This document shows, in pieces, positions 1 to 6,204 of a DNA stretch of 8,203 nucleotides; within the stretch, counting starts at the first letter, position 1; every line of letters starts with the position of its first letter. Under the pieces are notes generated by a model. It had not been told where the DNA came from, ran no database searches, and saw only the letters and a program-made list of their open reading frames with translations. This DNA is from DASXMT01 sp035552655. Its GTDB lineage: Bacteria > Actinomycetota > Acidimicrobiia > Acidimicrobiales > RAAP-2. A program made the position numbers and the translations under genes. The stretch lies in assembly GCA_035552655.1 (NCBI GenBank), contig DASZLD010000215.1:1-8203 (forward strand), read 5' to 3'.

Positions 1-831
1 CTCCGCCAACGCAACGGGCGCGTCCAAGTGCAGCGCATGGCCGCCATCGAGCATCGCAAAACGGCTCTGATGCGACCGCAACCGACGAGCCAACGACTCG
101 ACCTCGTTCCGGAACGGCGATGCCGATCCCAACGTGCACAGCAAGGGGATATCCAGCTCGGCCAACGCCGTCGTGTCGAGCTGGGAGTCACGGCGCAAAT
201 CACTCAGCACCGTGGTCCCACCCAAGAGGATCTGCTCTCGACTAGCCCGACGGCGACGGCGGCCTCTCCTACCCGAAGAGGCCGAAGGGCCCGAAGGTCC
301 CGACTGCCCTGAGGGCGCCGTGAGCTCCCTCGACCGGCGCCGGTCGTGCTCCCATGCCCGCATGGCTTCGAGGTCGATTCCGCCCGAATCGGCTTCCCTG
401 GGACCGTTGGCGCCCGACCCTGTCCCCGACCCCGATCCCGACCCTGCCTGGGCGGGCGGAGCCGGGATGAACGAGTCCACCAGCGCCAGTCCGGTGACGC
501 GGTCGGGATGGTCCATGGCATGGCGCAGAGCCACCAGACCGCCGAAGCTGTGGCCGACGAGAGCGCACGGCCCGAGACCCTCGGTGACGGCGTCGAGATC
601 GGCGGCCAACTCGGTCAGGGTGTAGCCGCGCAACGGACGCTCGCTGAGTCCGTGCCCGCGCTGGTCGTACAGCACGACGTGACGGGACTCGGCCAGAACG
701 GGGGCCAGGCCGAAGTACCACGAGGCCAGGCTCCCGCTCAGGATCCCGTGGACCATCACCACCGGCGGTGCTGCCGGTTCGCCCAGGTGCTGGACGTGGA
801 GGCGGAGCCCGTTGGCGATCACGAACGGCAT
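1..831 (-). CDS. Alpha/beta hydrolase, 3'-truncated by the window edge
   Basis: This is a 277-codon open frame running off the left edge. It starts at ATG 831-829 and has no stop in the window. It has the alpha/beta-hydrolase layout: an oxyanion-hole stretch VHGILSGS (28-34), YDQRGHGLS (55-63), the nucleophile elbow GHSFGG with Ser95, and a GGH motif with His265 near the C-terminus. Only a short tail should be missing. The usual acid after the seventh strand is absent: the stretch reads LGSASP (234-239), where family members normally have Asp, so Asp119 (LVDS) is a candidate substitute. The cap region carries a Gly/Ser run (130-140) and a Pro/Ser/Gly then Arg-rich run (173-195), both unusual for this family. 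The start lies inside the 3' end of the ACP gene (13-nt overlap), with a weak GGAG (843-846) 11 nt upstream, so translation is probably coupled. Inferred role: release, editing or transfer of an acyl chain from the ACP. It could instead act on a later intermediate. Confidence 0.88.
   Translation of the reverse strand, partial: MPFVIANGLRLHVQHLGEPAAPPVVMVHGILSGSLASWYFGLAPVLAESRHVVLYDQRGHGLSERPLRGYTLTELAADLDAVTEGLGPCALVGHSFGGLVALRHAMDHPDRVTGLALVDSFIPAPPAQAGSGSGSGTGSGANGPREADSGGIDLEAMRAWEHDRRRSRELTAPSGQSGPSGPSASSGRRGRRRRRASREQILLGGTTVLSDLRRDSQLDTTALAELDIPLLCTLGSASPFRNEVESLARRLRSHQSRFAMLDGGHALHLDAPVALAE
412..444 (-). repeat. Gly-Ser/Gly-Thr coding microrepeat in the hydrolase cap
   Basis: A degenerate 6-bp repeat encodes alternating Gly-Ser/Thr (residues 130-140) just after the sixth-strand segment LVDS of the hydrolase. 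It looks like a flexible insert in the cap region, probably grown by replication slippage. A second low-complexity patch, Pro/Ser/Gly followed by several Arg, lies at about 247-315. Confidence 0.75.
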
Positions 832-1136
832 GTGACGATGAACTCCACGAGTTGTCCGACGGTCAGCAGGATGATCTGCTCCAGCTCCATCCCGGCCACC
901 CAGTCGACGAAGTCGACTGACTCGCCATAGTGATCCCGCAGCTTCTCGGCCAGGGCCACGAACTCGATGCTCTCCAGCTCGAGGTCCTCGGTGATCATCG
1001 ACTCCATGGTGACCTCTATGTCGGCCATGTAATCCTCGCCGATGATCTCGCCGATCAGCTCGGTGACCGTGGCCAGGACCGACTCCTCGGTCACCTTCGT
1101 CGTCAGTGCATCAGTTGTCGGGGCATCAGTAGGCAT
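819..1136 (-). CDS. Discrete acyl carrier protein
   Basis: A 105-residue acidic ACP. The phosphopantetheine attachment site is Ser56 in DLELESIEF, at the start of helix II. The usual Asp before the Ser is Glu here, and there is no Gly two positions earlier as in the common DSL signature. The segment after the Ser (ALAEKLRDHY, then VDFVDWVAGM and a C-terminal helix ending VGQLVEFI) fits a complete four-helix ACP, and the first 15 or so residues are a Thr-rich tail. ATG 1136 is preferred because GAAAGGA lies 5 nt upstream and overlap with the synthase is then only 11 nt. The upstream in-frame start at 1250 would put a Ser/Pro/Arg-rich extension inside the PPTase coding region. The ACP is probably modified by the PPTase encoded immediately upstream. 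Inferred role: carrier for loading, transfer or off-loading, since the adjacent KS-AT-DH-PPTase has no ACP. Confidence 0.95.
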   Translation of the reverse strand: MPTDAPTTDALTTKVTEESVLATVTELIGEIIGEDYMADIEVTMESMITEDLELESIEFVALAEKLRDHYGESVDFVDWVAGMELEQIILLTVGQLVEFIVTCRS

Positions 1137-4100
1137 GGTCGTCCTTTCGCTCGCTTGGATATGACGTTGACCCGTCGCCTGATGGGCGATGGTCCTGGAC
1201 TGGGTTGGTCGCGTCCGGTCTACCGATGGTGGTGGCGATGACGAACTCACCCTCTCGGCTCGAGGCCACCGTCCACCGCCGGCCGTCGGGGTCGCGAACC
1301 CACAGGGTCAGGCCGGACGGGCTCAGGGGGTCAGTCACCGCTTCGACTTCGAAGGACCGGGGGCGGCCCTGCAGTCCAGTGCCCATGGCCTTGGCCACCG
1401 CTTCCTTCGCCGTCCATGTCAGCGCCACCCACTCGTCAGTGCCGACGCCATCGGGACACAGCCCCTGCTCGCCGGGAGTCAAAGCGATGTCCACGAAGGC
1501 GTCGCTCCTGGGGGCCCGCGGGGTAAGCGGCTCGATGTCCACACCGATGGGATCGGTGTCGGAGACCACCGCCACTCCCAACCACTCGGTATGGGAGATG
1601 GACACCGACAGCGCAGACGCACCTGGATGGACCCCTGCCACATCCCGGGGTAGCGACGCCATGGGTCGGCCCTGCTCGTCGTTGGTGATGTGCACCTCGA
1701 CCGGGTGCATCGCCCGGGCGCCGTGCGCCCAGAGCCACCGGCGTACGGCGTCCTTGGCCGCGATCCGCCCGAGCAACCACGTCCGTTGGGCGCGGGGGGT
1801 ATGCCGCTCGTAGTCGACCCGCTCGTCCTCGCCCAGGTAGCGGCGCATCATCAGGCCACGGCTGGCCGAGTCGGTCCAACGCTCTCGGGCCACCTCCACG
1901 CATACGCCCGCGGCGGCCGGGTCGGCCGTTGCCCCACCGGCGGCCGCGTCGGCTGGTGCCCCACCGGCGGCAGAGTCGGCTGTTGCCCCGCCGGCGGCGA
2001 GCTCATGCTGATGGGTGAGCACGTTGGACTCCGGGTAGATGAGCACGGGCCAGACCACGGGATCGCTCTCGAATCGGCGGTCTTGCCAGCTTTCGATCCG
2101 CGACCACAGTCGGCCATCGGCACACAGATCCATGTCCGACTGGACCAGCTTCTCCGTGTACTGGGTGATCCGGACGGTGCACGACACCGGCAACGCGGGG
2201 CCCGGCCTCGGACCGAAGAAGCGGACCCGGCGGATCGAGGTGGGAAGGGCCAGACGATCGATCTCGGTGCGCCGCATGGCCCAGTACCCCATGAGCTGAC
2301 CGGCGCAATCGAGCAGCGCCCCGGGAGCGGGCAGATCGGCCAGCTGGCCGCGGATACCGTCCTCGGCGATGGCGGTGAGCTCGGTCACACCTTGGTACGC
2401 GGGCCCGTGGAACATCCAGCGGTCGTCGTACATGGTGCGGGCCGAGATGTCCGGCACCCGCTCCCCGGTGAGCGGCGTCGGATCCGGATCGGGTGCGGTC
2501 GGATAGCCCCCACCGAGCACCACCGTGGTCTTGGCGTACCCGTCGATGCTCACTTGCACCCGCCAGAGCGAGCCGGGAACCGTCCCCTCGTCGTCCGCTT
2601 CCCCTTGCACCAGCTTGGATCGGATGGTGGCGTCGACGGGCGGAGCCGCAGCCAGCCACCGGAGGGCTCGCACATCGTCGAATCCGACGATCGTCGTCCC
2701 CGGAACCAGCTCCTGGGCCGCTCGACCCATGATCTCGAGCAGCATGGTCATGGGCACCACGGGGAAGAGGTCCTCGACCGACTGCCATCCAGCGGGCTGT
2801 CGGTAGAAGCAGTGGTCGAGAAGTTCGGGATGGGTCTCCACCGAGACCGTCCAGGGCGTGACTCGCGTCGAGCGGTCGGCGTCGGCCGGCGGAGGCTCGG
2901 TGGGAGTGGGGGCGCTGGTCGGCGGAGGCGCGGTGGGCGCCAGGGTGGTGGACGGCGGCGGCTCGGCGGGTGCCACGGTGCTGGTGGGCGGCGGCGGCTC
3001 GGCGGGTGCCACGGTGCTGGTGGGGGGAGCCAAGGTCGTGGTGGCGCTGGGCGTCGCGGCCATCGGCGGTCCGGACTGCAACCACATCTCCATCACCTGT
3101 TGGCCGGCCTCCACCGTCTCGGCCATCACTTGCTGGTACGCGGCCACGACCGGGTGGGCGGCGGCGGACCCGACCGGATCGAGGTCGGGGACCGAGACGG
3201 ACGTCGGTTGAGCGTCGACCGGAGCGACCGCCGAAGCGACCGCCGAAGCGACGACGGCAGCGGCGACACCGCCCCTCGAACCAGTCAGCGGCCCTGACGT
3301 TCCCACCGTCGGCCAGCCCAGGGAGACGGCTCCGGCATCGACACGCACCAGCTGAACCCCGAGTTGTAGTGGTTGCCCGGGCGGTGGCGGCTTCCCTGCG
3401 AAGGGCTCCGTGCGGCCGAGTCGCCTCCTGGCAGCACCAGTGTCGCCCGGAGCAGCCAGCTCCTCGAAGCGGACGGGTGCGCCCTCGCTCCACAGCCCGG
3501 CGGCCAGGCGAAGCACTTGAGCCATACCCGGATGCTTGGCCGACCCGGCGCTGAGCGTGGACAGCTCTCGATCGTGCAGCGTGTCCTCCAAGAAGGCGCC
3601 CACCGATCCGAACCCCATCTGCACGAACACCCGGAACCCGTCGTCGTGCATGGCCTCGGCCAACTGCCGGAAGCGCACCGGCTCGACCAGATGGCGGAGG
3701 CAGAGCTCCCGCACGCCCTCGGCCTCATCCGGATAGGGAGCCACGGCGGTGGCCGACCACAAGGGGACCTCCGGCCGGGCAAATTCAATGCGCGCATACG
3801 TATCTTCGAAGGGCCCGAGGTAGGGAGCAAAGGCCGGGGAATGGAATCCCGACTTGATGGGCAGCTCCTGGCAGATGACGCCGGCGTCGCGCAACCTCCG
3901 GGCCGCTTCGGCGCATCCGGCAGCGTCGCCGCACAGGACCGACTGGTGATGGCAGTTGTCATGGGACACCGCCATGGAGGCAATCCCGCTGATGGCGGCG
4001 GTGGCCTTGGTCACGTCCGCTCCCACCATCAGGTAGGTCACGTCGGGCACCTGGAGCCGCGACGGCAACAGGCCGTTGCTCAGCTCGTCGACGATGGCCC

Positions 4101-6201
4101 GGGGCACCATGCCGGTGGCGATCAGCCCGCTCCACTCCCCCAGGCTGTGGCCGGCCATCCCATCGGGAGCCACCCCCAAACGACGCAAGGCTGCGTCCAG
4201 GATCCTCCCGGTCCAGAGGATGGACCGAGACTGGCGCTCAAGATCAGTCTCCCCTAATCGCTCCGGCGGCTTCCAGCCGAAGTGCTGGGCCACCGCACTG
4301 GCATCGGAATCCTGGTTGGGCTCCACCCCGGGAAAGACGAAGGCCAGTTTGCCGCCGCGCTCCAGCAGGCCGCCGGGGCTGAACCAGACGTCGTTGCGGC
4401 CCCGCCACGGCTTGGCTCCGGCCACCACCCGACGGGCCAGGTCCAGGCGAGCCGGTTTGGGGTCGACCAGGGCGAGCCGGAAGGGTCCCGCCGTCGACGG
4501 AGGGGGGCACAGCCGGTCGTCCCGCTCGAGCAGATCAGGGGCGTCGAGCTGGGCGCGCAAGCCGGCCGAGTCGTGAGCGGCCAGCAGGACCACCCGACCA
4601 CCAGGGAGCTGTCCCTGTTCGGCGCCTCCGTTGCGGCTCGGCTGGGCGGCTGGGGTGCTGGTCGTCTCCGGGTGCTGGCGACCGGGCGCCTGTCGATGCG
4701 TTCGGCGCCGTCCGATGGCGTCGGCGTGGGCGCGGAGGACCACGTGGGTGTTGATCCCGCCGAAGCCAAAGGCATTCACGGCCGCCACCCGCAGGCTCGG
4801 GTCGACGTCCCAGTCGACCACGGTCGGAGCGGTGCGGAACCGGGTCCCCTCGAGTCCGGGATCCGGTTCGTCGCAGTGCAGCGTGGGCGGGGCCATCCCG
4901 TGATGGACAGCCAGCACTGCCTTGATGAGACCGGCAGCACCGGCGGCGGGCATGGCGTGCCCGATCATCGACTTCACCGAGCCGACCACGGCGCGGCCGC
5001 CGTCGGGATACCGATCAGCGCCACTGGCACGTCCCGCGGCACCGCCGCCGGCGCTCACCGGTCTCCCGGCACCCCTACTGCCACTGCTCCCGGGATCGGG
5101 GCCGAAGAACCGGGCCAGCGTCTCGAGCTCGGCGGCGTCGCCGGTGGGGGTGGCCGTGCCGTGGGCCTCGATCAGTCCGCACGATGCCGGATCGAGACCC
5201 GACTCCGCCCACGCCCGCTCGAGGGCCAGGAGCTGGCCGGCGGCGCTCGGCTTCATGAGGCTGACATCCCGTCCATCGGACGAGACGCCCAACCCGCACA
5301 GCACGGCGTAGACCCGGTCGCCGTCGCGCTCGGCGTCCTCGATCCGCTTGAGGGCGACCATCCCCGCACCCTCGCCGATGAGCAGCCCGTCGGCCCGCCG
5401 GTCGAACGGCCGGATCTGTTGGCTCGGGCTCAGGGCGCGCAGCTGGGTAAAGACGCTCCACAACGTCACGTCGTGACAGAGATGGACGCCACCGGCCAGC
5501 ACCAGGTCGCAGCGCCCGCTGCGGAGCTCACGCATACCTGCGTCCACGGCCAACAACGAGCTGGCGCAGGCCCCGTCGACCGTGTACGCCGGTCCGTGGA
5601 GATCGAGCCGATTGGCGATGCGGGAGGCGACCAGGTTGGGCACCAGGTCGATGGCCGACTCGGGTCGATCCGGTCCCAGCTGGCCCACGAAGGCACTCTT
5701 CACCTCGGCCAGCCGCTGATCGTCGATCTCGGGAACCAGCGAGCGCACGCTCTCCACCAACTGCTGGGCCGTCCGCACCCGCTGATCGAGCCGAGCGACC
5801 CCAGGGGTGAGGTACCCGCCTCGACCGACGATCACCCCGGTGCGCTCGGCCGGTGCGACGCCATCGCCGCCAGCATCGTCGAGGGCGGCTCGGGCGACCC
5901 GGAGGGCGACCAGCTGGTCCGGCTCCACCCCGTCGACGGCGTTGGGCATGACCCCGAACGGCCGTGGATCGAAGGTGGCCAAGTCGCCCAGGAATCCTCC
6001 GCGACGGCAGTAGAAGCGATCGGGGCCCGAACCATCCGGGTCGTAGTAGACGGGGTCCAACCGATCGGGCGGTGCCTCGGTGATGGCGTCGCGGCCCTCG
6101 ACCAGGTTCTGCCAGAACGCGTCGAGGTCAGCCGCACCGGGGAACAGTGCGGCCATGCCCACGACGGCGATGCCCTGACCAGGCTGATCGGGAGGGGCCA
6201 C
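1126..6201 (-). CDS. KS-AT-DH-PPTase multidomain synthase (Pfa/enediyne-like iterative PKS)
   Basis: A 1691-residue cytosolic megasynthase. Domains in order: ketosynthase (about 10-490), acyltransferase (about 617-875), a helical segment (1016-1043) and Pro/Thr-rich linker (to about 1110), double-hotdog dehydratase (1112-1378), an Ala/Gly repeat linker (1401-1432) and Sfp-type phosphopantetheinyl transferase (1447-1662). Key residues of KS, AT, DH and PPTase are present (see domain entries). There is no ACP and no KR: the KR and at least one ACP are on the preceding polypeptide, and a discrete ACP follows. The start is GTG 6201; the same frame is closed by TAG two codons upstream, and the KS fold begins about ten residues in, so no other start fits. 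GGGAG (6213-6217) lies 11 nt before it. The tail overlaps the ACP gene by 11 nt. The order resembles an enediyne synthase with its ACP-KR moved out, or a Pfa system with KS, AT, DH and PPTase fused. The product cannot be read from sequence. Confidence 0.97.
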   Translation of the reverse strand: MAPPDQPGQGIAVVGMAALFPGAADLDAFWQNLVEGRDAITEAPPDRLDPVYYDPDGSGPDRFYCRRGGFLGDLATFDPRPFGVMPNAVDGVEPDQLVALRVARAALDDAGGDGVAPAERTGVIVGRGGYLTPGVARLDQRVRTAQQLVESVRSLVPEIDDQRLAEVKSAFVGQLGPDRPESAIDLVPNLVASRIANRLDLHGPAYTVDGACASSLLAVDAGMRELRSGRCDLVLAGGVHLCHDVTLWSVFTQLRALSPSQQIRPFDRRADGLLIGEGAGMVALKRIEDAERDGDRVYAVLCGLGVSSDGRDVSLMKPSAAGQLLALERAWAESGLDPASCGLIEAHGTATPTGDAAELETLARFFGPDPGSSGSRGAGRPVSAGGGAAGRASGADRYPDGGRAVVGSVKSMIGHAMPAAGAAGLIKAVLAVHHGMAPPTLHCDEPDPGLEGTRFRTAPTVVDWDVDPSLRVAAVNAFGFGGINTHVVLRAHADAIGRRRTHRQAPGRQHPETTSTPAAQPSRNGGAEQGQLPGGRVVLLAAHDSAGLRAQLDAPDLLERDDRLCPPPSTAGPFRLALVDPKPARLDLARRVVAGAKPWRGRNDVWFSPGGLLERGGKLAFVFPGVEPNQDSDASAVAQHFGWKPPERLGETDLERQSRSILWTGRILDAALRRLGVAPDGMAGHSLGEWSGLIATGMVPRAIVDELSNGLLPSRLQVPDVTYLMVGADVTKATAAISGIASMAVSHDNCHHQSVLCGDAAGCAEAARRLRDAGVICQELPIKSGFHSPAFAPYLGPFEDTYARIEFARPEVPLWSATAVAPYPDEAEGVRELCLRHLVEPVRFRQLAEAMHDDGFRVFVQMGFGSVGAFLEDTLHDRELSTLSAGSAKHPGMAQVLRLAAGLWSEGAPVRFEELAAPGDTGAARRRLGRTEPFAGKPPPPGQPLQLGVQLVRVDAGAVSLGWPTVGTSGPLTGSRGGVAAAVVASAVASAVAPVDAQPTSVSVPDLDPVGSAAAHPVVAAYQQVMAETVEAGQQVMEMWLQSGPPMAATPSATTTLAPPTSTVAPAEPPPPTSTVAPAEPPPSTTLAPTAPPPTSAPTPTEPPPADADRSTRVTPWTVSVETHPELLDHCFYRQPAGWQSVEDLFPVVPMTMLLEIMGRAAQELVPGTTIVGFDDVRALRWLAAAPPVDATIRSKLVQGEADDEGTVPGSLWRVQVSIDGYAKTTVVLGGGYPTAPDPDPTPLTGERVPDISARTMYDDRWMFHGPAYQGVTELTAIAEDGIRGQLADLPAPGALLDCAGQLMGYWAMRRTEIDRLALPTSIRRVRFFGPRPGPALPVSCTVRITQYTEKLVQSDMDLCADGRLWSRIESWQDRRFESDPVVWPVLIYPESNVLTHQHELAAGGATADSAAGGAPADAAAGGATADPAAAGVCVEVARERWTDSASRGLMMRRYLGEDERVDYERHTPRAQRTWLLGRIAAKDAVRRWLWAHGARAMHPVEVHITNDEQGRPMASLPRDVAGVHPGASALSVSISHTEWLGVAVVSDTDPIGVDIEPLTPRAPRSDAFVDIALTPGEQGLCPDGVGTDEWVALTWTAKEAVAKAMGTGLQGRPRSFEVEAVTDPLSPSGLTLWVRDPDGRRWTVASSREGEFVIATTIGRPDATNPVQDHRPSGDGSTSYPSERKDDHAY
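1142..1148 (-). promoter_or_regulatory. Ribosome binding site of the ACP gene
   Basis: On the minus strand GAAAGGA lies 5 nt before ATG 1136, inside the last codons of the synthase gene. It is the best Shine-Dalgarno match among the starts in this window and decides the ACP start. The stronger site suggests that the small ACP is made in excess over the megasynthase, which is an inference. Confidence 0.8.
1216..1863 (-). other. C-terminal Sfp-type phosphopantetheinyl transferase domain
   Basis: Residues about 1447-1662. It begins with RRYLGEDER and WLLGRIAAKDAVRRW (1475-1489), typical of PPTases attached to Pfa-like synthases. It then has SISHTEW (His1537), the Mg-binding GVDIEP (Asp1555, Glu1557) and the WTAKEAVAK motif (Lys1599, Glu1600). 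All core motifs are intact. It should transfer 4'-phosphopantetheine from CoA to the ACP Ser of the preceding subunit and probably to the discrete ACP. Confidence 0.94.
1921..2001 (-). repeat. 27-bp tandem repeat, three imperfect copies
   Basis: Units at 1921-1947, 1948-1974 and 1975-2001. Each encodes a nine-residue block of the form xAAGGA(T/P)AD in the linker between DH and PPTase (residues 1401-1427). Copies differ at only a few bases. Confidence 0.92.
2068..2868 (-). other. Dehydratase domain, double hotdog
   Basis: Residues about 1112-1378. The first hotdog carries the catalytic His1130 in HPELLDHC, followed by FPVVPMT with Pro1150, matching the HxxxGxxxxP region of PKS dehydratases in a loosened form. 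The second hotdog has FHGPAYQG (1264-1271) and Asp1298 in LLDCAGQ, the position of the catalytic Asp. With both residues present the domain should dehydrate beta-hydroxyacyl-ACP made by the KR of the preceding subunit. Confidence 0.88.
2872..3294 (-). other. Helix plus Pro/Thr-rich interdomain linker between AT and DH
   Basis: Residues 970-1110. First comes an Ala/Val/Ser stretch with a 12-bp direct repeat (3223-3234 and 3235-3246). Then follows a probable amphipathic helix rich in Gln, Met and Glu (1016-1043), of the kind found after the AT in Pfa-like synthases, and finally a long Pro/Thr/Ala/Glu run. ACP domains occupy this position in PfaA and enediyne synthases. No ACP Ser motif is present here. 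Confidence 0.8.
2953..3024 (-). repeat. Perfect 36-bp tandem repeat, two copies
   Basis: Positions 2953-2988 and 2989-3024 are identical by direct comparison, and the identity ends at both outer borders. Each copy encodes the 12-residue unit PTSTVAPAEPPP of the AT-DH linker (residues 1060-1083). Degenerate copies follow downstream in the protein. Perfect identity at the nucleotide level points to recent slippage or duplication. Confidence 0.95.
3577..4353 (-). other. Acyltransferase domain with a degenerate N-terminal motif
   Basis: Residues about 617-875. The nucleophile elbow GHSLGEW (Ser686) and the partner His787 in SGFHSP are present, so the Ser-His pair is intact. The usual GQGSQ-type motif after the first strand is replaced by FPGVEPNQD (623-631), and the Arg that binds the malonyl carboxylate in classical malonyl transferases cannot be placed with confidence. 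The domain may load a non-malonyl acyl group or act as an acyl shuttle. The substrate is uncertain. Confidence 0.88.
4732..6174 (-). other. Ketosynthase domain (catalytically complete)
   Basis: Residues about 10-490 of the synthase. It opens with IAVVGMAALFPGA. The full Cys-His-His triad is present: Cys212 in VDGACASS, His347 in EAHGTATPTGD and His415 in KSMIGH. The conserved NAFGFGGINTHVVL end motif is at 476-489. This is therefore a condensing KS, not a chain-length-factor-like decarboxylase lacking Cys as in the second KS of PfaC. A Gly/Ser/Ala-rich insertion (about 367-402) sits between the two His motifs, where most KS domains have a short loop. Confidence 0.95.
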
Positions 6202-6204
6202 AGC

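Noticed and set aside
1137..1250. N-terminally extended ACP start at 1250
   Set aside because: It would add a Ser/Pro/Arg/Thr-rich extension inside the PPTase coding region. ATG 1136 has GAAAGGA 5 nt upstream and gives a normal ACP length.
1690..3297. 535-codon open frame on the plus strand
   Set aside because: It is antisense to the PPTase, DH and linker region. Its repeats mirror the coding repeats of the minus strand and its composition is not protein-like.
2003..3493. 496-codon minus-strand frame overlapping the DH region
   Set aside because: It is out of frame with the synthase, Arg-rich and without domains, whereas the overlapping synthase frame carries clear catalytic motifs.
6202..6204. 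Promoter or terminator between the two large genes
   Set aside because: Only 3 nt separate the genes, and no hairpin or promoter element can fit outside coding sequence.
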